A DNA stretch of 32,553 nt from a virus: positions 1 through 32,553 of IMG/VR virus record IMGVR_UViG_3300036884_000037, one strand, 5' to 3'. Under the pieces are notes generated by a model, which worked only from the letters and a program-made list of their open reading frames with translations, did no database searches and was not told where the DNA came from. Positions within the stretch are counted from its first letter, which is position 1; each line of letters begins with the position of its first letter. Below are positions 14,937 to 21,882 of this stretch, one piece after another. The translations under genes and the position numbers were made by a program.

Positions 14937-15469
14937 TATTCCCACCTCGCTGTAATGCTTGTTGAATTTTCAAACAAGAACTTTCTCGGATTAGCTAATA
15001 GCTCCAGGAACTCTACAACATCCAACGTCAGTAGCCCTCGTTTGCTACAAAGCTCCCGCCGTTCTATGCTGAGTTCAATACCGATCAAACCGAGTTCAGC
15101 CCTGATAGTATTGAGTCTCATATAGGTGATACCATAATTATGCAGATCGTTCAATGTGGCGAATCCCTGACGGATAATCTTACTCTGGGTAGCAACATAT
15201 TTTCGAGCTGTAGGAAATGATACCCCCCGCAGTGCCGCCATTAAACTTGTAGGTGTGGGCTTACGAATATGGATTTCCTTTCGTTCTTTCCTTACTGTAC
15301 TTATCCCAGCTTGCTGGAGCCAGTAATATAGCATAGTGCGGGATACACCCAGCCGATCACATATGGCCCTGATTGTTCCATAGTTCTCACTACCCTTGTT
15401 AGCACAGTACATTTTTATTGCCATAACTCTGGTAGCTTCGCTTGTTATTTCATCAAATTTTTTTGGCAT
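14936..15469 (-). CDS. Helix-turn-helix DNA-binding protein
   Basis: A 177-residue protein. The N-terminal part (MPKKFDEITSEATRVMAIKMYC, then YGTIRAICDRLGVSRTMLYYW, about residues 31-51) is a transposase- or Sigma-like helix-turn-helix. The remainder is helical and basic, and a second HTH-like segment lies around TLNDLHNYGITYMRLNTIRAE. It is probably a phage transcriptional regulator. It is not a transposase, as no catalytic domain is present. GAGGTGAGAG precedes the ATG, and the start overlaps the gene upstream. Confidence 0.75.
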   Translation of the reverse strand: MPKKFDEITSEATRVMAIKMYCANKGSENYGTIRAICDRLGVSRTMLYYWLQQAGISTVRKERKEIHIRKPTPTSLMAALRGVSFPTARKYVATQSKIIRQGFATLNDLHNYGITYMRLNTIRAELGLIGIELSIERRELCSKRGLLTLDVVEFLELLANPRKFLFENSTSITARWE

Positions 15470-15665
15470 CTCTCACCTCGTAAATGAATTCCAGGCTGCG
15501 ATCTTTAAAGTAATCTTCAAGATCTTTCAGAATCTCTCCTGCTGCCGTGAATGCATCGCGTTCACATATTGTGGCAGCATAGATATCGAGCATGAATTGA
15601 GCCCGTTCTATCCGAGATCCAAATTTAGCCGGAACTCCTGTAACAATATGATTATTCTCACTCAT
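15453..15665 (-). CDS. Hypothetical phage protein
   Basis: A 70-residue protein with helical content (RIERAQFMLDIYAATICERDAF, EILKDLEDYFKDRSLEFIYE). The start at MSENNH is chosen because GGGAGGAAAAGAA lies just before it and the ATG overlaps the upstream TGA. An in-frame extension to 15725 would cover the Cys-rich gene. No family was recognised. Confidence 0.7.
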   Translation of the reverse strand: MSENNHIVTGVPAKFGSRIERAQFMLDIYAATICERDAFTAAGEILKDLEDYFKDRSLEFIYEVRDAKKI

Positions 15666-15802
15666 TTCTTTTCCTCCCAATGACAATTTCCTGTCAATCT
15701 CATGCAGTCTACACATCGCTGCCATTTTTTATCTAACAAATGCTTGCAGCTAGCACATAGTCTGCAAGGATTATGATATTTTTCACAGGTTGTGCATTTC
15801 AT
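15662..15802 (-). CDS. 46-residue Cys-rich putative zinc protein
   Basis: A peptide with eight cysteines in four pairs or near-pairs: CTTCEKYHNPCRLCASC, then CVDC and a late GNCHWEE. Two zinc knuckles could form. It is bracketed by ATGA overlaps on both sides, so it sits in a row of three coupled genes. There is no recognised family. Confidence 0.6.
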   Translation of the reverse strand: MKCTTCEKYHNPCRLCASCKHLLDKKWQRCVDCMRLTGNCHWEEKK

Positions 15803-15933
15803 ATGTTGCCCCCCAATGCGAACATGCATTCTGTATCATTCGCGCTGCACTCGTCGCATAATTCCGTACCTTCATACTTACACCAGGGACACCTCTTACA
15901 TGTCTCGTGTCTAGCACAATTGTCGCATGTCAT
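15799..15933 (-). CDS. 44-residue Cys-rich putative zinc protein
   Basis: From ATG at 15933 with AGGAGACAGAAAA upstream. It carries MTCDNCARHETCKRCPWC and CDECSANDTEC, nine cysteines in 44 residues. Three or more CxxC units imply at least two metal sites. It is coupled by ATGA to the next Cys-rich gene, which is similar in layout and may be a diverged duplicate. Confidence 0.6.
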   Translation of the reverse strand: MTCDNCARHETCKRCPWCKYEGTELCDECSANDTECMFALGGNI

Positions 15934-16063
15934 TTTTCTGTCTCCTATCCATCATTCGTTTCTGGAAGTCATAGTCCTGGAGTTCGATCATATACTCAGG
16001 ACTTCCGGCTCTGAGTCCTTTATATCCAAGCTGTTTCATAAATTTGATTCTTAATTTATCCAT
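15911..16063 (-). CDS. 50-residue basic hypothetical protein
   Basis: Starting at [16 protein letters not shown] and ending DFQKRMMDRRQKNDMRQLC with TAG. It is rich in Lys, Arg and Met. The start is placed at 16063, which overlaps the upstream stop. A longer frame to 16177 would lie inside the upstream gene. Only a weak GGG site is present, so translation may rely on coupling. Confidence 0.5.
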   Translation of the reverse strand: MDKLRIKFMKQLGYKGLRAGSPEYMIELQDYDFQKRMMDRRQKNDMRQLC

Positions 16064-16278
16064 GACAGTAACCCATTTATACGAGTAGCTTCTCGAACTA
16101 TTTGTACCAACTTTAATGCTCGTTTGCCAGCATACTCCCGCTGAACGACTACCAAAAGAATCTGATCTGCTGCCCATTGCCGGATATTTTGTGGGTAGTG
16201 GTTAGCTACGAGGAAACATATCTGCCACGCGTAATCTTTACCATAAAGTTCGTCTGCATACTGTTCAATAACTGTCAT
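16051..16278 (-). CDS. Hypothetical phage protein
   Basis: A 75-residue protein, helical ([25 protein letters not shown], then [16 protein letters not shown]). GGGAGAGGGAAAATT, inside the end of the ClpX-like gene, is its ribosome site, and the two genes overlap by 14 bases, so it is co-translated with ClpX. It could act as a small partner of that ATPase, which is inference. Confidence 0.65.
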   Translation of the reverse strand: MTVIEQYADELYGKDYAWQICFLVANHYPQNIRQWAADQILLVVVQREYAGKRALKLVQIVREATRINGLLSWIN

Positions 16279-17392
16279 AATTTTCCCTCTCCCCCCATTC
16301 GATAATGTCTGTAACTGTACCCTGAATAAACTCAGCGGTGACTAGAACTCTAACAGCACTGGATCGTGGGATAGCAAACATAATGTCCAGCAAACTCTGT
16401 TCCAGTATGGCTCTCAGCCCTCGTGCGCCGGTACTCTGGTCATAGGCCTTTTTAGCTACTGCGAATAACGCAGCCTCAGTGAACTGCAACTCTACCCCTG
16501 AGAGGCGAAACAATTTCTGGTACTGTTTAACCAGGGCGTTCTTGGGTTCTTCCAAGATCTTAACCAGCGTTGCCTCTCCAAGTTCATGAAGCACCGAAAG
16601 AATTGGTAGCCGCCCGATAAACTCAGGGATCAGTCCAAAAGTTCGCAGATCTTCAGGAATAATATCTTCCAAATAAGCAATACTTTTCTTACTACTCTTG
16701 GTAGACCCTGAACCAAAACCGATCTGTTTCGTGCATAGCCGCTGCTGGATTACATTTTCTATTCCTGCAAAAGCCCCCCCGCATATGAACAGAATGTTCG
16801 TGGTGTTCATTTTAACCGTCTGTTTATCCTGGAACTTCAAGCCCCTGCTTAACGGGACCGATGAAACTGTACCCTCGATAATCTTCAGGAGTGCCTGCTG
16901 TACACCTTCGCCGGATACATCTCGGTGTGTCGAAGCATTACTGTGCTGGGCGATCTTATCAATCTCATCAATGTATACGATCCCCCGTTGTGCCTTCTCC
17001 ACATCGCCTTCAGCGGCGTTTAGTAGTTTGGTAAGGATGCTCTCTACATCCTCGCCAACATAACCCGCCTGGGTCAAGGTAGTTGCGTCGGCCATAGCGA
17101 ATGGAACTTTAAGAGTTCGAGCTAGTGTCTGGGCTAGAAGAGTTTTCCCCGATCCTGTTGGACCCAGGAGTAAAATATTGCTCTTCTGCATTTCCACATC
17201 GTCAATTATTTCATTAGTTTCAATCCGCTTATAGTGATTATAAACTGCAACCGATAGGATCTTTTTTGCTCTCTCCTGACCGACCACATATTTATCGAGT
17301 TCGCCCTTGATTTCTCGTGGTGACGGAATATCGAGCATCTCGATCTTACTCGCTACAAACTCGCTACTTGTCAGCCATTCCTGGAGTTCCAT
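16265..17392 (-). CDS. clpX: ClpX-type AAA+ unfoldase without zinc-binding domain
   Basis: A 375-residue ATPase that follows ClpX along its whole AAA+ core. Walker A is GPTGSGKT (77-84), pore loop 1 is GYVG (110-113), Walker B is IVYIDEID (138-145), [20 protein letters not shown] is nearly as in bacterial Clp[14 protein letters not shown] follows, the ClpP-docking loop is IGFGSG (224-229), and sensor 2 is GARGLR (322-327). Cellular ClpX is about 420 residues with an N-terminal Cys4 zinc domain, which is absent here. The RKH pore-entrance loop reads LKF (185-187). It should unfold proteins and could dock on host ClpP. Substrates probably differ from ssrA-tagged proteins. AAAGGATAGCTC precedes the ATG. 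Confidence 0.9.
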   Translation of the reverse strand: MELQEWLTSSEFVASKIEMLDIPSPREIKGELDKYVVGQERAKKILSVAVYNHYKRIETNEIIDDVEMQKSNILLLGPTGSGKTLLAQTLARTLKVPFAMADATTLTQAGYVGEDVESILTKLLNAAEGDVEKAQRGIVYIDEIDKIAQHSNASTHRDVSGEGVQQALLKIIEGTVSSVPLSRGLKFQDKQTVKMNTTNILFICGGAFAGIENVIQQRLCTKQIGFGSGSTKSSKKSIAYLEDIIPEDLRTFGLIPEFIGRLPILSVLHELGEATLVKILEEPKNALVKQYQKLFRLSGVELQFTEAALFAVAKKAYDQSTGARGLRAILEQSLLDIMFAIPRSSAVRVLVTAEFIQGTVTDIIEWGERENYDSY

Positions 17393-17395
17393 GAG

Positions 17396-17587
17396 CTATC
17401 CTTTCTGTGTTAAGCTACAATACCCATACTCATGGCCGCTTGGCATTTCCCATGCCATGCAGTCATCAGTTTGACATAAATATTGGGCGTATTCAGCACT
17501 AGCCCCATGATCTCGCTGAGGATTAATGCAGTGGGTCATAAAAGGACAACACTTCTTGGAGGCATCATCTACATGTTGCGTCCGCAT
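17396..17587 (-). CDS. Small Cys-rich phage protein
   Basis: A 63-residue protein with CCPFMTHCINP near the start, then CQTDDCMAW and GYCSL. This CPF...C...C-x4-C-x2-W...C pattern recurs in small phage proteins thought to bind zinc or an iron-sulfur cluster. The start at MRTQHVDD is favoured by GGGG nine bases before the ATG. A longer frame to 17671 overlaps the upstream gene. It ends three bases before the ClpX-like gene. Confidence 0.7.
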   Translation of the reverse strand: MRTQHVDDASKKCCPFMTHCINPQRDHGASAEYAQYLCQTDDCMAWEMPSGHEYGYCSLTQKG

Positions 17588-17588
17588 T

Positions 17589-17783
17589 TTAATAACCCCT
17601 ACGCTGTTTGGACGCCTGCCGTGTTGTGATCCCTCGTTCTTTGGCATATTCAGCGTTTGACAACCGATCATCTTCTTCCAGGCGGAAATTCGGTTTTCTC
17701 GACCCTTTGATCTCGCTTCTGAGATTCACTGGAAGATCTGGACACGCACTGCGTCTTGTTTGTTTACCCGATGGAATTTTCAT
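17589..17783 (-). CDS. Small basic hypothetical protein
   Basis: A 64-residue, Arg/Lys-rich protein ending LSNAEYAKERGITTRQASKQ and RRGY, which resembles a single helix-turn-helix without a full domain. AGGAGATCAAAA precedes the ATG. The start lies within the end of the upstream gene. It may bind DNA, judging by charge and the short helical motif. Confidence 0.6.
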   Translation of the reverse strand: MKIPSGKQTRRSACPDLPVNLRSEIKGSRKPNFRLEEDDRLSNAEYAKERGITTRQASKQRRGY

Positions 17784-18111
17784 TTTTGATCTCCTGTCTT
17801 TTTAGATGTATGAAAAATCTTTCCAACTCCTGCCGTCCATAAGTTTGATCCGATGCCGTCCAGCTCAATCGCTGGTTTCCGTCCCTGGTAGCCAGATATG
17901 CTCTTGCTCGGTCTTGCAGATCTACCAGGGTGTATATCTCCCCGTCTAGTCTCAATTCCTTCGCTGCTTCAACCGTGGCTCTGCCGACGCGGACTGCCTT
18001 ATCAACCTCGGGTTCCAAATGCTCACCGGCCCATAGGCACTGCTTATCAAGTTCTTCTACAACATCACTCAGCACATTAACCAATAGGTTAATAACCTCA
18101 GTAGCTCTCAT
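17764..18111 (-). CDS. Hypothetical phage protein
   Basis: A 115-residue protein with a long helical first half (MRATEVINLLVNVLSDVVEE, EVDKAVRVGRATVEAAKELR) and a more polar second half containing TLVDLQDRARAYLATRDGN. The start at 18111 has AAGGAACTCAA and overlaps the upstream TGA (ATGA). No family was recognised. Confidence 0.7.
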   Translation of the reverse strand: MRATEVINLLVNVLSDVVEELDKQCLWAGEHLEPEVDKAVRVGRATVEAAKELRLDGEIYTLVDLQDRARAYLATRDGNQRLSWTASDQTYGRQELERFFIHLKRQEIKNENSIG

Positions 18112-18272
18112 TTGAGTTCCTTTCCGCAGAACGGGCAATATTCAAAATTGTTTTCTTCCGGCCCGCCGTTATTGAACCAATGCCTTTCACCACAACCTGA
18201 TTCATACTCTTCGGGGTATCCTTCTTCCGCTGGGGTCCAAGTACAAAATGTTTTTTCAACTTCGTTTGTCAT
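18108..18272 (-). CDS. 54-residue zinc-ribbon protein
   Basis: A small protein with FCTW near the start, ESGCGE in the middle and EYCPFCGKELK at the end. C...C...CPFCGKEL is the typical zinc-ribbon of short phage proteins. AAAGGAGAAAAGCC precedes the ATG, and a promoter overlaps the end of the gene upstream (18297-18326). It ends with ATGA coupling to the next gene. Confidence 0.75.
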   Translation of the reverse strand: MTNEVEKTFCTWTPAEEGYPEEYESGCGERHWFNNGGPEENNFEYCPFCGKELK

Positions 18273-18294
18273 GGCTTTTCTCCTTTGTTGTTTT

Positions 18295-18864
18295 TTACTC
18301 TACATCACCTTGTTTAATAATGTCAACAACTTTTTTTACATCGTCCAGATACCGATAGAATGAGGCTTTAGATATGTTTAACTCCTGCATTATTTCCTTT
18401 GGCGACTTACTTTTATAAAAAGAATTTACATAATCATGGGCAAACTGGTTAAACTTTGCTCCTCGTTTCCCTATCGTCAGATTGAATCCCATTTTGGCAT
18501 TAATTTTCTTGATCCAATATCGTACTGTTTCATATGATCGACCGCATTCAAGCACATCAAAATCAACTATAATGCCTTCTGGAAGGTCAATACCCTGGGC
18601 TATGTAGTTCTTGTATAATGCACGATTCTGCTCTACCTCAGCAAAGATTTCGGCTACAGTAGACCCATGTTTAAGCCTCTCGATTATGAACTGTTTAAAT
18701 CCCATACGCTTTACTACGCTCGGCTGCATCTTCATTGCTTTTTTAATGTCTGAGGACTCATGATCCTCTGGAGATACAACCTTATACTTCCCGAGCTGAT
18801 ATCGTTGCTCAAAATCGTCTCGTTCCTCATCAGTCATGCAATCATCTGGATCATAAGTGCTCAT
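18295..18864 (-). CDS. Helix-turn-helix protein, putative phage regulator
   Basis: A 189-residue protein with an acidic start (MSTYDPDDCMTDEERDDFEQ), a middle helical part (VKRMGFKQFIIERLKHG, SYETVRYWIKKINAKMG), and a C-terminal helix-turn-helix SPKEIMQELNISKASFYRYL (about 153-172). The C-terminal segment is typical of resolvase- or Sigma-region-4-like DNA recognition. It is probably a transcription regulator of the leftward operon. ATATT and GGAGGATATT precede the ATG. Confidence 0.7.
   Translation of the reverse strand: MSTYDPDDCMTDEERDDFEQRYQLGKYKVVSPEDHESSDIKKAMKMQPSVVKRMGFKQFIIERLKHGSTVAEIFAEVEQNRALYKNYIAQGIDLPEGIIVDFDVLECGRSYETVRYWIKKINAKMGFNLTIGKRGAKFNQFAHDYVNSFYKSKSPKEIMQELNISKASFYRYLDDVKKVVDIIKQGDVE
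18297..18326 (-). promoter_or_regulatory. Sigma70-type promoter inside the end of an HTH gene
   Basis: On the minus strand TTGACA (18326-18321), 18 bases, TAGAGT (18302-18297), 25 bases upstream of the zinc-ribbon gene. The boxes coincide with the last codons and stop of the upstream gene. The TAGAGT -10 resembles the TAGGGT of other leftward promoters. It could drive the ClpX-like gene and polymerase genes downstream. Confidence 0.5.
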
Positions 18865-18926
18865 AATATCCTCCGTTGACTACTCATTTCCGCTTCGGAG
18901 ATTAAGCCGGAGCGGGGTATGAATTT

Positions 18927-18992
18927 TCAATGCCGTTTTTCTACCTGGGCTAGAAATAATAGTACCAAAATTAACATTACCCAGATCCCCAT
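18927..18992 (-). CDS. Possible 21-residue membrane micropeptide
   Basis: ATG at 18992, a few bases beyond the stop of the preceding micropeptide, opens MGIWVMLILVLLFLAQVEK plus two residues, an almost pure hydrophobic helix with a basic end. The ribosome site is weak. The hydrophobic pattern and tandem position beside another membrane peptide argue for it. An alternative reading of this stretch in a third frame (to 18880) lacks a ribosome site. Confidence 0.4.
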   Translation of the reverse strand: MGIWVMLILVLLFLAQVEKRH

Positions 18993-18994
18993 AG

Positions 18995-19078
18995 CTAGTA
19001 CCGCAGGTCAAAGTAAAATGATGTTTTCCCGAACCAAATGCCAACATACGCTGCCACCAGAAAATATGCAATAAACAT
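18995..19078 (-). CDS. 27-residue membrane micropeptide
   Basis: ATG at 19078 with AAAGGAGAGTAAC upstream, directly after the TAA of the previous gene. It encodes MFIAYFLVAAYVGIWFGK and a short polar end, then TAG. The strong ribosome site shows that this ATG, rather than the ATG at 19071 in another frame, is the start used. One membrane span is expected. The function is unknown. Confidence 0.55.
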   Translation of the reverse strand: MFIAYFLVAAYVGIWFGKTSFYFDLRY

Positions 19079-19079
19079 G

Positions 19080-19301
19080 TTACTCTCCTTTCAATGCTTT
19101 AGTACAACGCTCAATTATTTCAGGGTGTTTCCCAAGTTCCGCGCCGACTTTATGCAATGCATCCAACGCCTCGGACATCTCGTTTTCAATTGCTCTTAGT
19201 TTGGCATATTCAGGGGCAAGTCTATGTTCTTGTCGCTCCGCTATGAGCCGGTCAAATTCTGCGATCTCGAATTGTCTGCTGCTCTGTAACATAGCCTTCA
19301 C
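19080..19301 (-). CDS. Hypothetical coiled-coil protein
   Basis: A 73-residue, highly helical protein (SSRQFEIAEFDRLIAERQEH, YAKLRAIENEMSEALDALHK) that likely forms a coiled coil, ending CTKALKGE. AGGGGTGAAGGCT precedes the ATG. Its last codons supply the ribosome site of the membrane micropeptide. No family was recognised. Confidence 0.65.
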   Translation of the reverse strand: MKAMLQSSRQFEIAEFDRLIAERQEHRLAPEYAKLRAIENEMSEALDALHKVGAELGKHPEIIERCTKALKGE

Positions 19302-19377
19302 CCCTTTCAGATTCTATTATTGCTTCAATCTCAATCTTTACTCCGAGCTTTTGTCCAATCAGTTCTGTGACTGTCAT
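19252..19377 (-). CDS. Possible 41-residue protein
   Basis: An ATG at 19377 opens MTVTELIGQKLGVKIEIEAI and a charged end to a TGA at 19252. It overlaps the start of the next gene by 50 bases and has no good ribosome site. The same frame holds a 14-codon start (19428-19384) that ends in TGA, one codon, and TGA again before this ATG. It may be the remnant of one longer gene. Confidence 0.35.
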   Translation of the reverse strand: MTVTELIGQKLGVKIEIEAIIESERGEGYVTEQQTIRDRRI

Positions 19378-19424
19378 TCAGGATCAGCCATGGATTGCTT
19401 CCATGAATGTTAAATCCGATGTTT

Positions 19425-19586
19425 TCATTCATTAATCTCCTTTTCATATGTTCCAATCATTTTCACACATGCGATCCGATCTGAAGTCCCTAATTTGTCC
19501 GCTTCCTCCTTTGTTTGGTATATCCCACCCCCGAGAAAATTCTCGTATACATTCACCCAGCCTGTAACCATCCGGACTACTGTCAT
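19425..19586 (-). CDS. 53-residue hypothetical protein
   Basis: From ATG at 19586, coupled by ATGA to the Cys-rich gene upstream, with GGTGAAACA before it. It begins MTVVRMVTGWVNVYENFLGG and continues GIYQTKEEADKLGTSDRIAC. The IYQTKEEAD-x5-R-IAC pattern is common in very small phage proteins of unknown role. It ends ATGA into a 14-codon frame. Confidence 0.65.
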   Translation of the reverse strand: MTVVRMVTGWVNVYENFLGGGIYQTKEEADKLGTSDRIACVKMIGTYEKEINE

Positions 19587-19747
19587 TGTTTCACCGTCCT
19601 TGCCAGGGCTATTTCTTTGCTACATCGTGAGCAACAAAGGTGTGCCTTTTCCTCGGTAAATAATCCTAACTTCCGACAATTCCGTTTCGCTCCGTTTTCA
19701 CAAGGAACGAGCCGCAGATCCCACAATTGTTCATGAATTCCTTTCAT
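19583..19747 (-). CDS. 54-residue Cys-containing protein
   Basis: ATG at 19747 with GGGGGAAGTATA upstream, overlapping the TAA of the previous gene (TAATG). Five cysteines (VPCENGAKRNC, HLCCSRCSKE) could form one zinc site. A second ATG 13 bases downstream in another frame reads MNNCGICGSF but stops early. The two frames both look Cys-rich, so a past frameshift in this gene is possible. Confidence 0.55.
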   Translation of the reverse strand: MKGIHEQLWDLRLVPCENGAKRNCRKLGLFTEEKAHLCCSRCSKEIALARTVKQ

Positions 19748-19899
19748 TATACTTCCCCCTTTGCTTGTAGTTCTGAATCAAATTTATGATACCGCCGCAT
19801 AGCCGTCAGCTTATCCGGTTCACAGACATAATCGTTAATCTTTTCACAACTGATACATTCACCCTCGATCATCTTGGTTTTACAAATTGGACATTTCAT
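19747..19899 (-). CDS. 50-residue zinc-ribbon protein
   Basis: A peptide starting MKCPICKTKMIEGECISCEK, with CPxC and CxxC pairs forming a classic zinc ribbon, then YVCEPDKL and a basic helix. It shares the exact leader AAAGGAGTTAAGCATG with the pentapeptide gene and with the cysteine-peptidase-like gene. It ends TAATG into the next gene. Confidence 0.65.
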   Translation of the reverse strand: MKCPICKTKMIEGECISCEKINDYVCEPDKLTAMRRYHKFDSELQAKGEV

Positions 19900-19901
19900 G
19901 C

Positions 19902-20279
19902 TTAACTCCTTTTCTGGGTAAGGGTTTTACTACCACCACATTCTTCAAAGTGGTTAAAGGCCTTCATGAATTCAATCTGTTTTTTAGTCGGATTGATCCC
20001 AGCAACCGCGAAGGCATGAAATAACAACTGGGCGGCAATCTGGTCGTCTACTAAGGCCCCGATGCTCCTGCATGCAAGAGGCCATGCAGAGTAATCAACA
20101 TTTGCCCCCCGCAAGTCCACATACCGCAGGTTCGCATACCGCAAGTCCGCATACATCAAGTCCGCATAAGCTAGACTAATCTTATGTGCGACGGCGTATT
20201 CTACCAGTTTCTTGATAGAATCAGCTTCTTGCTCGATAATTATTTCACCAGTTTCCCAGTTCTTGATTGATAATTCCAT
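19902..20279 (-). CDS. Pentapeptide-repeat protein
   Basis: A 125-residue protein. Residues about 37-61 are tandem pentapeptides of A(D/N)LxY type: YADLMYADLRYANLRYVDLRG is read in consecutive five-residue steps, which would form a short right-handed beta-helix. The flanks are an N-terminal beta/helix part (NWETGEIIIEQEADSIKKL) and a C-terminal helical part. Pentapeptide proteins can mimic DNA or bind partners, and the role here is unknown. At DNA level the repeats show as CAAGTCCGCAT and CGCAAGTCC units near 20110-20165. The leader AAAGGAGTTAAGCATG gives the start. Confidence 0.8.
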   Translation of the reverse strand: MELSIKNWETGEIIIEQEADSIKKLVEYAVAHKISLAYADLMYADLRYANLRYVDLRGANVDYSAWPLACRSIGALVDDQIAAQLLFHAFAVAGINPTKKQIEFMKAFNHFEECGGSKTLTQKRS

Positions 20280-20290
20280 GCTTAACTCCT

Positions 20291-20587
20291 TTAATAAATT
20301 AGCGACTTTGCTTCGTATTTATGCCATATTTCCTCAGCCAATTTCTCATCTTTCTTGAGTATAACGTCGAAGTTTTCAGTCATGAAGTAATGAATACCCA
20401 TGGTATCATCGAATCCATCGGCAATCAGCCTTATCCCCTGGGCCTCGATAAAATCCGTAACCTGGGCAACCCCGATCCAACTGGTGCTAATCTTTGTTCC
20501 TCGGCGTAGGTCATTTATCACCAAATGCCCTGGGCGTGCATATGTACATGGTTTCCATTCTGCGGAAAAAATTCTGAGCCTGATCAT
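20291..20587 (-). CDS. Hypothetical phage protein
   Basis: A 98-residue protein: beta-rich first part (IRLRIFSAEWKPCTYARPGHLVI), then STSWIGVAQVTDFIEAQGIR and a charged helical end (ILKKDEKLAEEIWHKYEAK). AGGGGGTCAAT precedes the ATG. The stop is 11 bases before the pentapeptide leader. No family was recognised. Confidence 0.65.
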   Translation of the reverse strand: MIRLRIFSAEWKPCTYARPGHLVINDLRRGTKISTSWIGVAQVTDFIEAQGIRLIADGFDDTMGIHYFMTENFDVILKKDEKLAEEIWHKYEAKSLIY

Positions 20588-20596
20588 ATTGACCCC

Positions 20597-20845
20597 CTAA
20601 AAAGTTAAGTTGCCTTTTTCATCCATTAACCCGAGCTTACGTGCTATGCTCCTGCATTCATAGCAATAGCTGGGGCATACATAATTTGCTTCATTTTCTC
20701 TTTGTACTTTTATATTCTGCCTCAGGGAAACAAGTGATAATCTACCAGTACCACTTGTCTCGGATAAATGCAACAATTCTTTTTTGGTCAGCACTTTTGT
20801 CCATTTCCTGTTACCTTCTAACTGTTTACGTGTCTTGGCTTTCAT
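20597..20845 (-). CDS. Small protein with C-terminal Cys motif
   Basis: An 82-residue basic protein (MKAKTRKQLEGNRKWTKVLTK) ending VCPSYCYECRSIARKLGL and a short tail. The three cysteines in VCPSYCYEC suggest a metal site. The second ATG (20845) is chosen because GGAGGG lies six bases before it and it overlaps the upstream TGA. The ATG at 20851 touches the site. Confidence 0.65.
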   Translation of the reverse strand: MKAKTRKQLEGNRKWTKVLTKKELLHLSETSGTGRLSLVSLRQNIKVQRENEANYVCPSYCYECRSIARKLGLMDEKGNLTF

Positions 20846-21003
20846 TTCCATCCCTCCGTTATTGTATAGTCCAGGTGAAGGAACTCAATTCCCAGGTCGA
20901 AGGCAAGACAAAATTGAGATATTGCCCACCCCTTATCTTCTGCCATTATCTCCAGCGAACAATCTATCCCATTAATTTTACAACTTACTGTATAAGGTTT
21001 CAT
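20842..21003 (-). CDS. 53-residue hypothetical protein
   Basis: ATG at 21003 with GGAGGGAATT upstream. The product begins MKPYTVSCKINGIDCSLEIM and continues WAISQFCLAFDLGIEFLHLD, then GWK. It is beta-prone at the start, helical later. It is coupled by ATGA to the next gene. No family was recognised. Confidence 0.6.
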   Translation of the reverse strand: MKPYTVSCKINGIDCSLEIMAEDKGWAISQFCLAFDLGIEFLHLDYTITEGWK

Positions 21004-21075
21004 AATTCCCTCCGTTTCTCATTTTGACAGACATTCCGACCCCTGAAACCCCCCGTCAGGAGCCGTGTATATTTG

Positions 21076-21168
21076 TCAAAGTGTTTCAATAATCTTAACC
21101 AGTAGCACCAGCCGCGCAATTAATGTTACAAAAAACCATACTACCACCACCCCGATTAATAATAACAT
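21076..21168 (-). CDS. 30-residue membrane micropeptide
   Basis: ATG at 21168 preceded by AAAGGAGGTAAGGGT, one of the strongest ribosome sites here. The peptide is MLLLIGVVVVWFFVTLIARL plus a short tail, a single membrane helix with a basic residue near the end. It follows the phosphoribosyltransferase gene closely and is likely co-expressed. The function is unknown. Confidence 0.6.
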   Translation of the reverse strand: MLLLIGVVVVWFFVTLIARLVLLVKIIETL

Positions 21169-21181
21169 ACCCTTACCTCCT

Positions 21182-21865
21182 TTATTCTTCTTGTTGTGGT
21201 CCCCAGAAAGGCACTTTAAAAAACGTGTCGTTAAATATATCTTTATATGTCAAGTATCCGACCATATCGCAATTGTTTGATTCTAATACTTTTTTAACAT
21301 ATAAAAAGGTGGTCCCGCTTGCTACCAGATCGTCAACAAAAACCACTCTTTGATCCGTCCATCCTTCAAAGGTATAATCTGAGTGCCTTGGCTCGGCTGA
21401 TTTTCGTACCAGGACGAGATTCTTTCCTAGTATCAAGGCAATTGTCGGTGCAACCAATGCCATACTATACCCTGATACCGCAATCGCGTCAAACTCGTCA
21501 ATATGGGGCTTTAAATACAATATGCAATAATCTATTACTCTTTTGTACTGCTCGGCGCTGAATAGCTGTGCCTCATGACTACAGGCTATCAACTTCTGTT
21601 TCTTGGGCCGTTCAACTGGGGCCTCCTCTGTCAACGCACATTGCTGTTCGTAAGCTGTAGGACTGAGCTGGAGTGTCTCTGCTATTGATACCGCGCTCCA
21701 ATGCGGTAATTCTTTCGTCTCTTCCACTTTAATTGTATGGACCACCGATTCAGGTAGATACTTCCTAACTACCCCTTGCCGGTCTTCATATGGCAATTCC
21801 CCCATGGTCAAAAATGGTGAATATATAGATATGTTCATACGCCCTGATAAATTTTTATCCCTCAT
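21182..21865 (-). CDS. Phosphoribosyltransferase-domain protein
   Basis: A 227-residue protein. The C-terminal half is a type I phosphoribosyltransferase: DAIAVSGYSMALVAPTIALI (126-145) is the hood-to-core beta-alpha unit, VLVRKS (151-156) leads into the flexible loop, and VVFVDDLVASGTT (174-186) is the PRPP-binding motif with both acidic residues. The first 110 residues do not match any family I know. The enzyme would transfer ribose-5-phosphate to or from a base. With the 2-deoxyribosyltransferase-like gene it points to nucleotide salvage. GGGGGGTGGATC precedes the ATG. Confidence 0.8.
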   Translation of the reverse strand: MRDKNLSGRMNISIYSPFLTMGELPYEDRQGVVRKYLPESVVHTIKVEETKELPHWSAVSIAETLQLSPTAYEQQCALTEEAPVERPKKQKLIACSHEAQLFSAEQYKRVIDYCILYLKPHIDEFDAIAVSGYSMALVAPTIALILGKNLVLVRKSAEPRHSDYTFEGWTDQRVVFVDDLVASGTTFLYVKKVLESNNCDMVGYLTYKDIFNDTFFKVPFWGPQQEE

Positions 21866-21882
21866 GATCCACCCCCCCTGTA

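Noticed and set aside
18880-19071. 63-residue minus-strand frame starting MHIFWWQ
   Set aside because: The strong ribosome site points to the ATG at 19078 in another frame. This frame has no site of its own and its protein looks random.
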